Shown: piece by piece, positions 44,456 through 54,103 of the stretch
Layout of the letters: each line of letters opens with the position of its first letter
How positions within the stretch are numbered: position 1 is the first letter of the stretch
Assembly: GCA_013298955.1 (NCBI GenBank)
Contig: JAAFJT010000013.1
Coordinates: 1 to 64,000, forward strand
Direction: 5' to 3'
From: Chitinophagales bacterium
GTDB taxonomy: Bacteria > Bacteroidota > Bacteroidia > Chitinophagales > Saprospiraceae
DNA length: 64,000 bases
The notes under the pieces: generated by a model
Database searches by the model: none
Told to the model about the DNA's origin: nothing
Seen by the model: only the letters and a program-made list of their open reading frames with translations
Program-made: the position numbers and the translations under genes

Positions 44456-47400
44456 CTATTTCAATAATTTAATAATCGCTTCAATTTTCCCGCCCGGTAA
44501 AGTTGTAAATGCACCTTCATATTCTAAACTTTCCAAACTTTCCAACATCACATACCGATACGGCTGCCCTTTGCTGTCCGTCATATCTTTCAATTCGGTA
44601 TATATTTTTTCGGCTGCTTCATATTTTCCTTGCAATAATAACGCATGTGCCAAATGTGTGCGCAAAGGCGCGGACTTCGGTGAGAATGCGTAAGCTCGAT
44701 TTGCAACTAATTCAGCATCTGCAAATTGCTTACTTTTCAAGAGCATCGTAGTCAATAATAAAGCCGTTTTAGGATACTGTTCAGAACAATATTTTAAATT
44801 AACTGTATTTTTACAAATAGAGTATTGTAAACGTTCTGCTTTTTGCAAATAACCTATTTTGATTGCTGGTTCTAATTCGGCTAATGCGGCTTGTAAGCAC
44901 ACATCTGAAAGGGCGTACATCAAGGTATCAGGCGCGTCTGTCTGCAAAGACAAGGCTTCTGAATAGGCGTTTTCAGCTATATTCCATTGTTTTCTATCGG
45001 TTGCCAATTTGCCCAAACCAACTTGTATCAACGCTATTTCTGAACCAAATTCTTTTGAATTTTTCAAAGTACGCAAGATTTTTAAGCCCGTTTGAAAAGA
45101 TAATTCAGCCTGTTCTATTGCATTTTGCGCCATTGCAATATTACCCAAACGCCGATGCACACTTGCAATCGCACCTTGTGACGGAAGCGTTGCGCTGCGG
45201 TGCAATGCCAAACTTTGCTCACAAGCCGTCATTGCTTTTTGCCAATCTCCTAATGTAAAATATAAATCTGCAATATATAATTGTGTATTAGCTAATGCGT
45301 TTTGATAATTAGGTTGCGTTAAAGTCAAGGTTTTAAAAATGTCAAAGGCTTGGTGTAAATAATTTTCGGCAGTTGAAAAATCCTTTTTATCACTGAATAC
45401 ACCACTTAATTCAATTTTTACTTGTGCTAAGGCAGCCATTGAAGTAGATAATTGATTCGTAGCCATTTGTTCGCGTAAAGTCAACGCTTCCAACAATACT
45501 TTTTCGGCAAAAATCGTTTCTTTTTTCCATCGATACAAGCGTCCCAAAGCCTGATAAGCATTTGCCAAAGGCTCTGAATACAATTGTGGTTGCTTGATAA
45601 TCAAGGTTTTATACATGCGTAAAGATTCCCAATAATAAGATTCCGATTTACTCAAATCTTTTTTAAGCGGGTGTTGCAAATGAATTTCACCTAAGGCGTA
45701 TTGTAACATTGCTTTTTCAGATAAATAAAGCAAGCTATCTTGATGCGATAATTTATTAAAAATATCTAAAGCTTTGGAATAAGATTTTTGTGCATTTTCA
45801 AAATCTTTTTTGGTTTGATATATAAAACCCAAATTTTGTTCCGTTTGAGCCACTCTCAATTGATAATTGCTCCGAATATCACCACCTGTTTTGCGCAAGA
45901 AATCCAACGATTCGGTAAAGGCAGATTCTGCTTTAAGATAATCATTCAAAGCCTTATACACATTTCCAAGTTTATAATGGGTGATTGAAATCGTTTCAAA
46001 CCATGTAGAGGACGCTTGTGCTGCAGCTGCCGTCTTACTCGCTTCGAGCGCACTTAAAAAGGCTACTTGCGCTTTTTCATACTTCCCATTTTCATAATAA
46101 AAATTGCCTAATTGAAGTTGTGTCGTAGCAATATCTTGTACATACGTTCTTGTATCAACAACAGATAATTGTTTATAAAGTTTAATTGCTTGATTAAAAG
46201 CATTTTCCGACTTAGAAGAATCACCTGACGTAACATAAACCGAACCCAAATGCTGATAAATCGCTGCCATTTCAGGCTGATATGTTTTAGGCATTCGTTC
46301 TGCCAAGCGTTGCTTAATTTTCAACGCTGCCAAAAACGACTTTTCCGACTTAACATATTCATTTAATTGTTCAAATAGAATACCTTGATAATAAGCATTT
46401 TGTGCTAATGAATCTTCATATTGTTTCGGATTTTGAACCACCAATAATTGATACAAAGACGCTGCATCACCAAACCGTTTTTCAGCCGCCTGAAATTCAT
46501 TTTGTTGCTGATGTAAGGAACCAAATAAGGTTTCCACCATTGCTTTTGTCGCAGGATCATCTGTTTTTTCAATACTCAAGGCTGTTTTCTTCAAATACAA
46601 ACTGGCATTTACGAAATCGGATTTTGCCAAATATCGTTTGGAAAGTTTAGTATAAATTTTGCTTAAATTTTTAGTATCATCATTTTTAAGCCACCTGAAA
46701 GTGATTTCATGCCAATTTAACGCTTTTAAATAAGCCGTTTCATCTTGATAGGTTTCATTTTGCAGGGCATATAAATCTCCTTTTTGTTCGTAAACATGGG
46801 CTAAAATGGGTGCATACGTATTTGAATCAATTTGAATGCGTTCCATCGCCAAATCAGCCATTTCGGTATAAACCGAATCTGCTTTGGTATGCATATTTTG
46901 TCTTATATAAAAACTACCTAAAGCCGATTGAACATTCATAAATGCAGGCGTAAAAACATCTGCATTGCTTTCTGCCAATCGCCGATAACTGCGCAAAGCG
47001 GTTTGAAAATATTTTTGCGCCTCTTCATATTCTTTTTTATCGGTATGCAATAAGGCTAATTGTAATTGCACTTCTGCCCTCATCACTGGATTTTTAGCCG
47101 TTTGGTCAATGTGGCGATAATAAATACTGGCTTTATCCAATCGATTTTGTGATTTCAATAAATGAGCTAATTCTTTATAAATCAAAGGATTGCGCATGCC
47201 TGCAAAAATCATTTGTTCATAAATCGTTTCTGCCCGATGAAAATCTAATTGCAAAACGGCTTGTCGCGCTAATAATAATTCCCGCCACAATTTTTCCAAA
47301 GCATCATCACCATGCGCTCGTTCCGTCAATCCCGTTTTTTCCTGTATCTGCAACACGGCTAAGGCAGAATCACATTTTCCATTCCCCAATAATTGAGTTG

Positions 47401-47977
47401 CCCGCCGAAACGGTTCGGAAAAAAGATTCGGGTCTAATTGCGCAAGAGTCATTGCAAAACCATTGACCTGCGCCCGCGCCGTCTGCCGATATTGCGCCAA
47501 TTGAAACAAGGCATTCTGATAAGCCTGCCCTTGACGGTCTAACGAATCAAATTTACCTTGCAAAAAAGCGATTCGTTGTTGATAAGTATCATCAATTTGA
47601 TGATAAAGTGTAGATTCATACCGTGTTTTTAGTCGAAAAACGAAGTTTTCGGGCGTATAATAAAAGTGATGTAATCGACCTATAGCTTCATTCGTCGGGA
47701 TACAAATCGATGCGTAATCCGCAGGTGCGTATCCTTTTGCGGCGATTTGCAGCACAAAAACATCTTCTGCTGTTTTTAAAATAGGTAATTTTAACTCAAA
47801 AGCACCATCTAATGGATCTACTTTTACCGTATCGGCACCGCCGAAACAATTGATAGTCAATTGATTATAGATAGCATTTTCGGCATTGGGCAAGTGAATA
47901 ATGCCTCTCAACACGGGTTGTGTGAAAGCAATTTGCATTATCAAGCAGCAAGTATTAACAAGCAATAATCGTAGCAT
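44456..47977 (-). CDS. Giant exported TPR protein (paralogue 1)
   Basis: A 1173-residue protein. A signal peptide (MLRLLLVNTCCLIMQIAFTQ) is followed by a small beta domain (to about 115) similar to carboxypeptidase-regulatory domains (VDPLDGAFELKLP), then about 25 TPR units with a longer-than-usual period of 42-50 residues, e.g. YQHLGSVYVTSGDSSKSENA. The C-terminus has TPR plus a short conserved end (GQPYRYVMLESLESLEYEG). It shares layout and C-terminal sequence with the gene at 49019-52555. It is probably periplasmic or outer-membrane-associated, serving as a large scaffold. No catalytic domain is seen. Confidence 0.87.
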   Translation of the reverse strand: MLRLLLVNTCCLIMQIAFTQPVLRGIIHLPNAENAIYNQLTINCFGGADTVKVDPLDGAFELKLPILKTAEDVFVLQIAAKGYAPADYASICIPTNEAIGRLHHFYYTPENFVFRLKTRYESTLYHQIDDTYQQRIAFLQGKFDSLDRQGQAYQNALFQLAQYRQTARAQVNGFAMTLAQLDPNLFSEPFRRATQLLGNGKCDSALAVLQIQEKTGLTERAHGDDALEKLWRELLLARQAVLQLDFHRAETIYEQMIFAGMRNPLIYKELAHLLKSQNRLDKASIYYRHIDQTAKNPVMRAEVQLQLALLHTDKKEYEEAQKYFQTALRSYRRLAESNADVFTPAFMNVQSALGSFYIRQNMHTKADSVYTEMADLAMERIQIDSNTYAPILAHVYEQKGDLYALQNETYQDETAYLKALNWHEITFRWLKNDDTKNLSKIYTKLSKRYLAKSDFVNASLYLKKTALSIEKTDDPATKAMVETLFGSLHQQQNEFQAAEKRFGDAASLYQLLVVQNPKQYEDSLAQNAYYQGILFEQLNEYVKSEKSFLAALKIKQRLAERMPKTYQPEMAAIYQHLGSVYVTSGDSSKSENAFNQAIKLYKQLSVVDTRTYVQDIATTQLQLGNFYYENGKYEKAQVAFLSALEASKTAAAAQASSTWFETISITHYKLGNVYKALNDYLKAESAFTESLDFLRKTGGDIRSNYQLRVAQTEQNLGFIYQTKKDFENAQKSYSKALDIFNKLSHQDSLLYLSEKAMLQYALGEIHLQHPLKKDLSKSESYYWESLRMYKTLIIKQPQLYSEPLANAYQALGRLYRWKKETIFAEKVLLEALTLREQMATNQLSTSMAALAQVKIELSGVFSDKKDFSTAENYLHQAFDIFKTLTLTQPNYQNALANTQLYIADLYFTLGDWQKAMTACEQSLALHRSATLPSQGAIASVHRRLGNIAMAQNAIEQAELSFQTGLKILRTLKNSKEFGSEIALIQVGLGKLATDRKQWNIAENAYSEALSLQTDAPDTLMYALSDVCLQAALAELEPAIKIGYLQKAERLQYSICKNTVNLKYCSEQYPKTALLLTTMLLKSKQFADAELVANRAYAFSPKSAPLRTHLAHALLLQGKYEAAEKIYTELKDMTDSKGQPYRYVMLESLESLEYEGAFTTLPGGKIEAIIKLLK

Positions 47978-48344
47978 GGTCAGTCTGCGAGCGGTTTTGT
48001 TAAAAAGGTAGATGGTTAAAAAAATGGCTACAATGTGCTGTCCCTATGTATGATTGTTTTTTACGTGCTTGCCAAAAGAACCCTTTTTTCATGAAAAATT
48101 TGAGTCGCATTTATGGATTCTTGTGTTAAGCGACTGCTTATCACATATCAATAAATTTAAATTTGATAAAACATAAAGTATATGACTACCAAATTGATAT
48201 AATCTTATTTTTAAAGTATAAAAACCATGACGTAAAGTTATTAACTATTTAAACAAAAACAAAATAACATATTAATTACATGTTAATATTTTTTTTTATT
48301 CATTTGAAACCTTTTTTTTTGTTTTTTTTGTAATTTCCAAGACC
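47978..48344. other. AT-rich intergenic region
   Basis: Between a TPR gene and the PD-(D/E)XK gene, both on the minus strand. I see no gene, no strong hairpin and no consensus promoter; long A and T runs near 48290-48330 could assist termination of the upstream gene. Confidence 0.5.
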
Positions 48345-48956
48345 TCAATTTCGCAAGCAACTATCTAAAATCCATTGCAAAACAGCTAAGACGCGTTGCG
48401 GTTCTGTAAAGGTTAAGGGTACATAATTCGGGTCAATAGATAGGTTTTTACCTTCTAATTTTAAAAAAGCCCATGAAAAAGCATTGGTCACACACCCATA
48501 AATCACTTTTTGAGGCGTACCTTCTTGTTCGTTCAAGAGTTGCGCGGCATACATTTCTGCGGCACATTGTCCAAACCAAGCATCTATGTCATCTTTTTTC
48601 GCTTCCACAAAACAAAAAATAGGCGTTTCTATCTCAATTTTGTGTGGTTTAGCAGAAAAAATGAAATCGCAAAACCCTTTTAAACCTTTTTTCACATCCA
48701 CATCAAATTGATAACCTGAAAAATAACTAAATACATTAGGATTTTGACGACGCAATTCTTTTATAATTGGCAAAACAATATGTTCCGATTTTGCTTTTTC
48801 AGTAGCTAATGCAGCTTCCATCGCATCTGATAAATCATTCATCAATTGCAAAGTTGGCGTAATAGTGGGCAATGTTGTCGGCAGAAATCGAATGGATTGA
48901 TGTTCGATACCGAATTGCTCTTTGAGCGTTTTTAATTTAAATTTATTATAAGCCAT
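48345..48956 (-). CDS. PD-(D/E)XK nuclease-like protein
   Basis: A 203-residue protein without signal peptide. The centre has a PD-(D/E)XK nuclease pattern: Asp97 in GFCDFIFS, then a strand with Glu118-Ala-Lys120 (PIFCFVEAKKDD), which would bind a metal and cut nucleic acid. The following helix (WFGQCAAEMYAAQLLNEQEG) and VIYGCVTNAFSWAFLKL fit the usual order of this fold. Relatives are common hypothetical proteins in cyanobacteria and Bacteroidota, with no proven role. It sits between two giant TPR genes. A -7 box lies 38 bases upstream. Confidence 0.8.
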   Translation of the reverse strand: MAYNKFKLKTLKEQFGIEHQSIRFLPTTLPTITPTLQLMNDLSDAMEAALATEKAKSEHIVLPIIKELRRQNPNVFSYFSGYQFDVDVKKGLKGFCDFIFSAKPHKIEIETPIFCFVEAKKDDIDAWFGQCAAEMYAAQLLNEQEGTPQKVIYGCVTNAFSWAFLKLEGKNLSIDPNYVPLTFTEPQRVLAVLQWILDSCLRN

Positions 48957-48993
48957 TTTTATAATTTTGAATCTATGAAAAGTTATCTTAGCG

Positions 48994-49001
48994 CAAATGT
49001 A
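48994..49001 (-). promoter_or_regulatory. -7 box upstream of the PD-(D/E)XK gene
   Basis: Minus strand TACATTTG followed by CG, matching TAnnTTTG, 38 bases before the ATG. It suggests the gene is not only transcribed from the upstream TPR gene. Confidence 0.45.
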
Positions 49002-49018
49002 AGCGTTTCGACGTACAA

Positions 49019-52000
49019 TTATTTCAATATTTTGCGTATTTTTTCAATAGATTCATCATTTTTAGCCAAAATGCCATCCATTTGTAACTGCACCAAACCA
49101 TCTAACATTGAATATTTATACGGTTTTCCAGTTGGATCTACTGCGTCTTTAAGCATTCTATAAAAGCCTTCCGCGTCCTTATACCGTTTTTCGACCATTA
49201 AGGTATGTGCCAAAGTAATAATGCAACTTGGTTCATTCGCGCTTGCTGTCAATCCTTTACGGGCAACCGTTTCAGCCTCTGCAAATGCTTTATCATACAA
49301 CAAAGCATAACCTAATTGCCCACAAATCTCTGCATAGGCTTTTGTAAAACCATTGTTATTAGGATTCTTGCGAAAAAGAGGCTCCCGTAAAGCCTCCGAC
49401 TTGCGTAAAAAAGCAATTTTGTCTGCTTGCAAATTTTCCAATTGAGCCATTTGCAAATACGCTTCTGATAAATTCAAATTAAATACATCTTTGAAAGCAA
49501 TCAAAGATTCATTTTTAATCCAAAGGGGCGAAGCCAATATTTCTGTACAAAGCGTTTCTACTTTGTTATAATCTTTTTTTAACAAACATACTTTTGTCCA
49601 ATCGCAAAGATTTTCAATTAAATAAGGTTGATAAGTGGCGTACAGGTTTCCCAATTTTTGATAGATTTGAACCGCTTTATTTTGATGAAACTCCGCTTTT
49701 GTATAATCTTTTTGAGCTATATTTAATTGGCTGATTTGATGATGAATGCGCCCAAGTAATTCCGTATGCGTTGTACTATCCATTTTTTGATAACTCGCTA
49801 ATGCTGCATTACAAGCCGAATCCGCTTGCGCAAACCGACTTTCGCGTTCCCAAAACGTAGAAAGTTGTAATTGCGTCTCAATTACTTCTGGAATATACAT
49901 TTTCGGATTCACTAAGGATAATTTTTTGCGAATTTGAAACGCTTCCGCAAAGAAAATATCTGCTTTCATCGCCTCTTTTTTGCCTGCTGCCACTTTGCCG
50001 AGCGACATTAAAGTTGCTGCCAAATCCGATAGATAAATCGGCACTTGGGTCTGCGCTAATTTTCGACGTTCCTCCAAACACGATAATAAAAGCGTCTCAG
50101 CCTGCACTGTATCGCCTTGTACCCATTTCAACCAACCATAATTATTCCGAATCGTACCAATTTCAGAGTCGTAAGTGTAAGGATATTCGATTCCTAATTG
50201 TTCAAAAACCGTTAATGCCTGTGCATATAACGCACTTGCTTTGAGATAGGCTTGCTGTTCTGTATAAACATCTGCCAAATATCGTTTGGAACGGGCAATT
50301 TCAGCTTGATGAATATTTTTATTAGTTCCTGCTAATTTATGATAAATTTCGATAGCATGCTGATAAGCCTGAACTGCTTTTTCATATTCTTTTTTGTTTT
50401 TATATAAAAAACCTAAATTATTTTCGGTTGTTGCCTTATTCAAATCATAATGTAAGGACGTTGTTGTTTGTTTAATATTTTTATCATTTTCAAGCATATC
50501 CAAATAAATGGCTTCTGCCCTCATATAATCATTTGTTGTTTTATATAAATTACCCAAACGACATTGAGTCATTGCCAAATCTGCTCGAACTGCGTCTGCA
50601 TCTGTATCTGTTTCCGTAACGGTTAGCGATTGTTGTATATACGAATTTTCACTAATAACGACATCAGGCGTTGCGTGTGCGCTTGCTTCTGCTTTTTTCA
50701 CCAGTGCCAATTGCTGATAGAGTTGCAACGCCTCTTTATAAGCCGTTTCCGCTTTGGCAAATTCACCATTGACAGAGTGCAAATCGCCCAATCGGTTGTA
50801 ACCCGAAGCCAAATCCGACCGAAAAATAGTCGGACGCGTTTCTGCTAATCGATTTTTGACGGTTATGTAGGACGCATACGCTGCTTCTCCTTTTACATAT
50901 TCATTTCGGCTTGAATATAAATCACCCAACAATCCATATGTTTCAGCCAACGGTTGTTCATATACTTTTGGATTCATTTTAGCCAAAGTCTGATAGGTTT
51001 TCAAGGCATTGGTATAAGATTTCTCGGATTCATGGAAGGCACTTTTGGCTTTTTGTACCGTTCCTAAATGATTATTAATCAATGCTTTAATATCATCATT
51101 TTCAGTTTGAACCATTTTAGTTTGCAATGCCAAAGCCGTTTTATAATGCTTTTCTGCTTTTATAAAAGTAGATTTAGACAAGTTTAGTGTACCCAATTTT
51201 TGTTCAACATTGGATATTTTTGCCTCATAAATGGAATCTTTTTGAATTAAAATAGTATAAATATTTTTCGCATCTGTAAACGCTATTTCCGCAGATTCCC
51301 AATCATTTTTAGTTGCCGCCCAATCGCCTATATCTACCTGCGCATCTGCTAAAAAAGCACCATAGGTCAAGGTATCCCTTTCTGCCCAGTTGCGTGCATC
51401 GCGTAGCACCTGTTGATAAGCAGAATCCGCACTCATTCTTACTTTTTTATCAATATAAAATTTGGCTAAACGCCGATAAGATGCTAAATAATTTTTAGCA
51501 TACAGAGATGGATACTGTCCTGCGAGTTGACGCAACGTATCGACAGCAATTTTAAAATGATTTACGGCTGCCAAGCTATCCCCCTTTTCAAGAGACATGT
51601 CCCCAAAACGGATATTTAAAATCGCTCTATCTAAGGGTTGGATTTTATCCGATTCAAGCGCGTATTTTAAAAAAATGTTTGCTTTCTCAGTGCGATGATG
51701 CGCCATCAAAAAACGGGTAAATTCCATTAAAAACTCAGGACGATTCTTACTCAAACGCAAGGATTGCTCATAATCTAATTCTGAAAAATCACTTTCAATT
51801 TTAAGCGTATGCAGTTGTGCTGATAAGATTTTAGTGCGAATTTTTTCTTCCTCTGGATTCGATAAACCTTTGGCAGTCAATCCATTCTGTTGATTTTGCC
51901 CTTGTTGAGAATCCATTAAAAAACGCAAAGCGAGTTCGCCTTCCCCTTCGGTCATCAAGCGCATGTACCGCCGATTGGGTTCATAAACATCATCCAAATC

Positions 52001-52555
52001 CGTACGCGCAAGATTTTCAGCAATCGCAAGAGCTTCTGCATCCGCCGATTGTCTATCTTGGGATAATTTAAACAATAAGTTTCTATATCGTAGATTCGCA
52101 ATGCCAATCGTATCATAAACAGACTGCAAACATTGCCACTTACCGTAATAAAGTTCTGCAATTCTTTTGCTAAAAAGGTTGTAATACCGCCGCGTATTTT
52201 GCGCAATTTGTCCTTCTGGACTAATGCTTAATCGCACAACTGGCTTGTTATCAAGCATTTGTGCTATGGGAAAGTGCCAATCTAACGGTTTGGTTGGTTC
52301 AAAATGAGGTTTAGTAAGCGTTAGTAGCACGTCTTTTGGAGCGTATCGAGGCGGCAGCGTGAGTTCAAAGCGACCTTCAAGACTATCTACTTGAGTCGAA
52401 AAATCGGTTCCTGCAACGTGTATTTTGGCGGGGAACGCAGATAAATGTCCTGTATTTTGAATGGTGACATATCCTTTCAATACAATTTGGCTCTGTGCGG
52501 GAGTTCCAAAGGTTAGACCCAACAAAGAAATGATGCTTATTATTCTAACACTCAT
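49019..52555 (-). CDS. Giant exported TPR protein (paralogue 2)
   Basis: A 1178-residue protein with the same plan as the gene at 44456-47977: signal peptide (to about GTPAQS), a small beta domain (VDSLEGRFELTLPPRYAPKD), a long array of TPR units (e.g. YGLLGDLYSSRNEYVKGEAA, NNLGFLYKNKKEYEKAVQAY) and a shared C-terminal end (GKPYKYSMLDGLVQLQMDG). Sequence similarity between the two is clear but moderate, so the duplication is old. Likely envelope-located scaffold of unknown partner. Promoter-like boxes are seen at 52736-52767. Confidence 0.87.
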   Translation of the reverse strand: MSVRIISIISLLGLTFGTPAQSQIVLKGYVTIQNTGHLSAFPAKIHVAGTDFSTQVDSLEGRFELTLPPRYAPKDVLLTLTKPHFEPTKPLDWHFPIAQMLDNKPVVRLSISPEGQIAQNTRRYYNLFSKRIAELYYGKWQCLQSVYDTIGIANLRYRNLLFKLSQDRQSADAEALAIAENLARTDLDDVYEPNRRYMRLMTEGEGELALRFLMDSQQGQNQQNGLTAKGLSNPEEEKIRTKILSAQLHTLKIESDFSELDYEQSLRLSKNRPEFLMEFTRFLMAHHRTEKANIFLKYALESDKIQPLDRAILNIRFGDMSLEKGDSLAAVNHFKIAVDTLRQLAGQYPSLYAKNYLASYRRLAKFYIDKKVRMSADSAYQQVLRDARNWAERDTLTYGAFLADAQVDIGDWAATKNDWESAEIAFTDAKNIYTILIQKDSIYEAKISNVEQKLGTLNLSKSTFIKAEKHYKTALALQTKMVQTENDDIKALINNHLGTVQKAKSAFHESEKSYTNALKTYQTLAKMNPKVYEQPLAETYGLLGDLYSSRNEYVKGEAAYASYITVKNRLAETRPTIFRSDLASGYNRLGDLHSVNGEFAKAETAYKEALQLYQQLALVKKAEASAHATPDVVISENSYIQQSLTVTETDTDADAVRADLAMTQCRLGNLYKTTNDYMRAEAIYLDMLENDKNIKQTTTSLHYDLNKATTENNLGFLYKNKKEYEKAVQAYQHAIEIYHKLAGTNKNIHQAEIARSKRYLADVYTEQQAYLKASALYAQALTVFEQLGIEYPYTYDSEIGTIRNNYGWLKWVQGDTVQAETLLLSCLEERRKLAQTQVPIYLSDLAATLMSLGKVAAGKKEAMKADIFFAEAFQIRKKLSLVNPKMYIPEVIETQLQLSTFWERESRFAQADSACNAALASYQKMDSTTHTELLGRIHHQISQLNIAQKDYTKAEFHQNKAVQIYQKLGNLYATYQPYLIENLCDWTKVCLLKKDYNKVETLCTEILASPLWIKNESLIAFKDVFNLNLSEAYLQMAQLENLQADKIAFLRKSEALREPLFRKNPNNNGFTKAYAEICGQLGYALLYDKAFAEAETVARKGLTASANEPSCIITLAHTLMVEKRYKDAEGFYRMLKDAVDPTGKPYKYSMLDGLVQLQMDGILAKNDESIEKIRKILK

Positions 52556-53076
52556 AGTGGTATTTTGTTTGTAAAATGTATGTAATATGTTATGTAAGAT
52601 TTACAGCTTTTTTGAATATTATTTTAATCTTTTAAGCTCAAAATAAATTGATTATAGATATTTTTTTTATTAAAATGTTTTTAAATAGTCTCTATTGATA
52701 TTGCAATAAAATTTTATTTAGAAACATATTTCGTACAAAACTATTGAATAGTTGGCTATTATCCCAATAAATTTGAATAATTTTAAATATATTTTTTATA
52801 AAAAAATAAGTTTTATTTATATGCCTATTATAACAAGTTTACACTACAAGCCACCGTTTTGGGCTAAAAATGCTCATATCAACATATTATATATTATTTT
52901 ATTTCGTTATATGAAAAAGCTTGATTATCAACGCGAAAGGCGTTGCATTTAGTGTGCCTTGCGATATAGCATCCTGTAGTATTGAATGGCAAAAACCTAA
53001 AAATGCGATTTTACAGGCTCGATTTTTTGTTGACATTGAAAAAGAAAGGTCGGTTAAAACATAAAACCGTTCTCAA
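52556..53076. other. AT-rich intergenic region upstream of paralogue 2
   Basis: Contains the minus-strand promoter-like pair at 52736-52767 and a 6-bp hairpin CAACGC/GCGTTG at 52929-52945. A 66-codon plus-strand open frame is AT-rich and shows no features of a real protein. The S4-domain gene ends at 53077 without a clear terminator. Confidence 0.5.
52736..52767 (-). promoter_or_regulatory. Promoter-like pair upstream of TPR paralogue 2
   Basis: Minus strand: TTG (52765-52767), 21 bases, TAGTTTTG (52736-52743). Matches the Bacteroidota pattern about 180 bases before the start codon. Confidence 0.45.
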
Positions 53077-53478
53077 TCATTCATCATTAGCTGTTGCGTC
53101 CCCTTCTTTTACGCGCTCAATATCACGGCGGTCGCGTTTTGTGGGTCTGCCTGTGCCTTTGTCACGCAATTCTTTACCCACTTGCGCAACATACCAAGTA
53201 TCAAATTTTTTCAACTCTGCTTCTGGTGTGAGATTTTCATAACAGGCTTGTGCAATCGGCGCACCGACACGCATTTCAATCAAATCCAACACTTTATAAG
53301 TTAGATTAAAACCATCTTTTTTGACGGCAATCGTATCGCCGTGTTGTATTTGGAACGATGATTTTACTAATTCATCATTCACTTTTACTTTATTGTTTTT
53401 TACGGCATCACTGGCTAACGTGCGCGACTTGAAAATGCGCACTGCCCAAAGCCACTTATCAACCCTTACTTTTTCCAT
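53077..53478 (-). CDS. S4-domain RNA-binding protein, Hsp15-like
   Basis: A 133-residue protein with an N-terminal S4 domain: RVDKWLWAVRIFKSRTLASD and VKVNDELVKSSFQIQHGD are the classic segments. In E. coli, Hsp15 binds 50S subunits with stalled nascent chains. The C-terminal part is charged and ends in a flexible Glu/Asp/Lys tail (RPTKRDRRDIERVKEG). It follows the NUDIX gene by nine bases on the same strand, so both are probably cotranscribed. Confidence 0.92.
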   Translation of the reverse strand: MEKVRVDKWLWAVRIFKSRTLASDAVKNNKVKVNDELVKSSFQIQHGDTIAVKKDGFNLTYKVLDLIEMRVGAPIAQACYENLTPEAELKKFDTWYVAQVGKELRDKGTGRPTKRDRRDIERVKEGDATANDE

Positions 53479-53487
53479 GATTGTATT

Positions 53488-54036
53488 TTAAATTTCTTTA
53501 ATTTCTAAATGAGGATGCGCGGCGCGATGCAATTGTCGAATGCCTTTGCGCCTATCCTCAAAAAAACTTTTTAAAACAAATAAATTAGATGCAAATGCAA
53601 TGTCTTCCCAAACAATTTCGGATTCTGTAAACAATTGAATATCAGAACTTTCGGGCGTTAATATCCACTTGGGTGCGTCCAATTGTACCAAATAATGCAG
53701 ATGCACTTGATGCAAGGGCGTATTGGTATAAACCGTATGCAAATCCATGATAGAGCCTGTTGCACCAGTTTCCTCCCACAATTCGCGCAAAACGGCAGCT
53801 TCTACCGTTTCTCCATTTTCCATAAAACCGCCCGGAACATTCCAAAAACCAAAACGCGGCGCAATGGAACGCTTACATAACATAATTTTATCTTCCCAAA
53901 GTGGCAGACAACCAACTATAATTCTGGGATTTTGATAATGAATCGTATCACATTGCTCACATATAAATCGAGGCAAATGATCGCCTGTCGGTACTCGAAA
54001 CACCACAGGGGCAGCACAATTGGAACAATATTTCAT
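53488..54036 (-). CDS. NUDIX hydrolase with N-terminal zinc ribbon
   Basis: A 182-residue protein. A zinc ribbon of two CxxC pairs (YCSNCAAP and FICEQCDT) precedes a NUDIX domain with a complete box, GGFMENGETVEAAVLRELWE and following EETG. The family cleaves nucleoside diphosphates linked to other groups; zinc-ribbon NUDIX proteins include NADH pyrophosphatase (NudC-like), but the diagnostic SQPWPFPxS motif is absent, so the substrate is open. It lies between kdsB and the S4 gene. Confidence 0.92.
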   Translation of the reverse strand: MKYCSNCAAPVVFRVPTGDHLPRFICEQCDTIHYQNPRIIVGCLPLWEDKIMLCKRSIAPRFGFWNVPGGFMENGETVEAAVLRELWEETGATGSIMDLHTVYTNTPLHQVHLHYLVQLDAPKWILTPESSDIQLFTESEIVWEDIAFASNLFVLKSFFEDRRKGIRQLHRAAHPHLEIKEI

Positions 54037-54103
54037 ATTTTATCGATTTTGAGGCATGTATTTCGATGAAAAATGCCCTTATTCACATTTTATTTGAACA
54101 TAT

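Noticed and set aside
52752-52952. 66-codon plus-strand frame upstream of the giant TPR gene
   Set aside because: AT-rich, overlaps the promoter-like boxes and has no recognised features.
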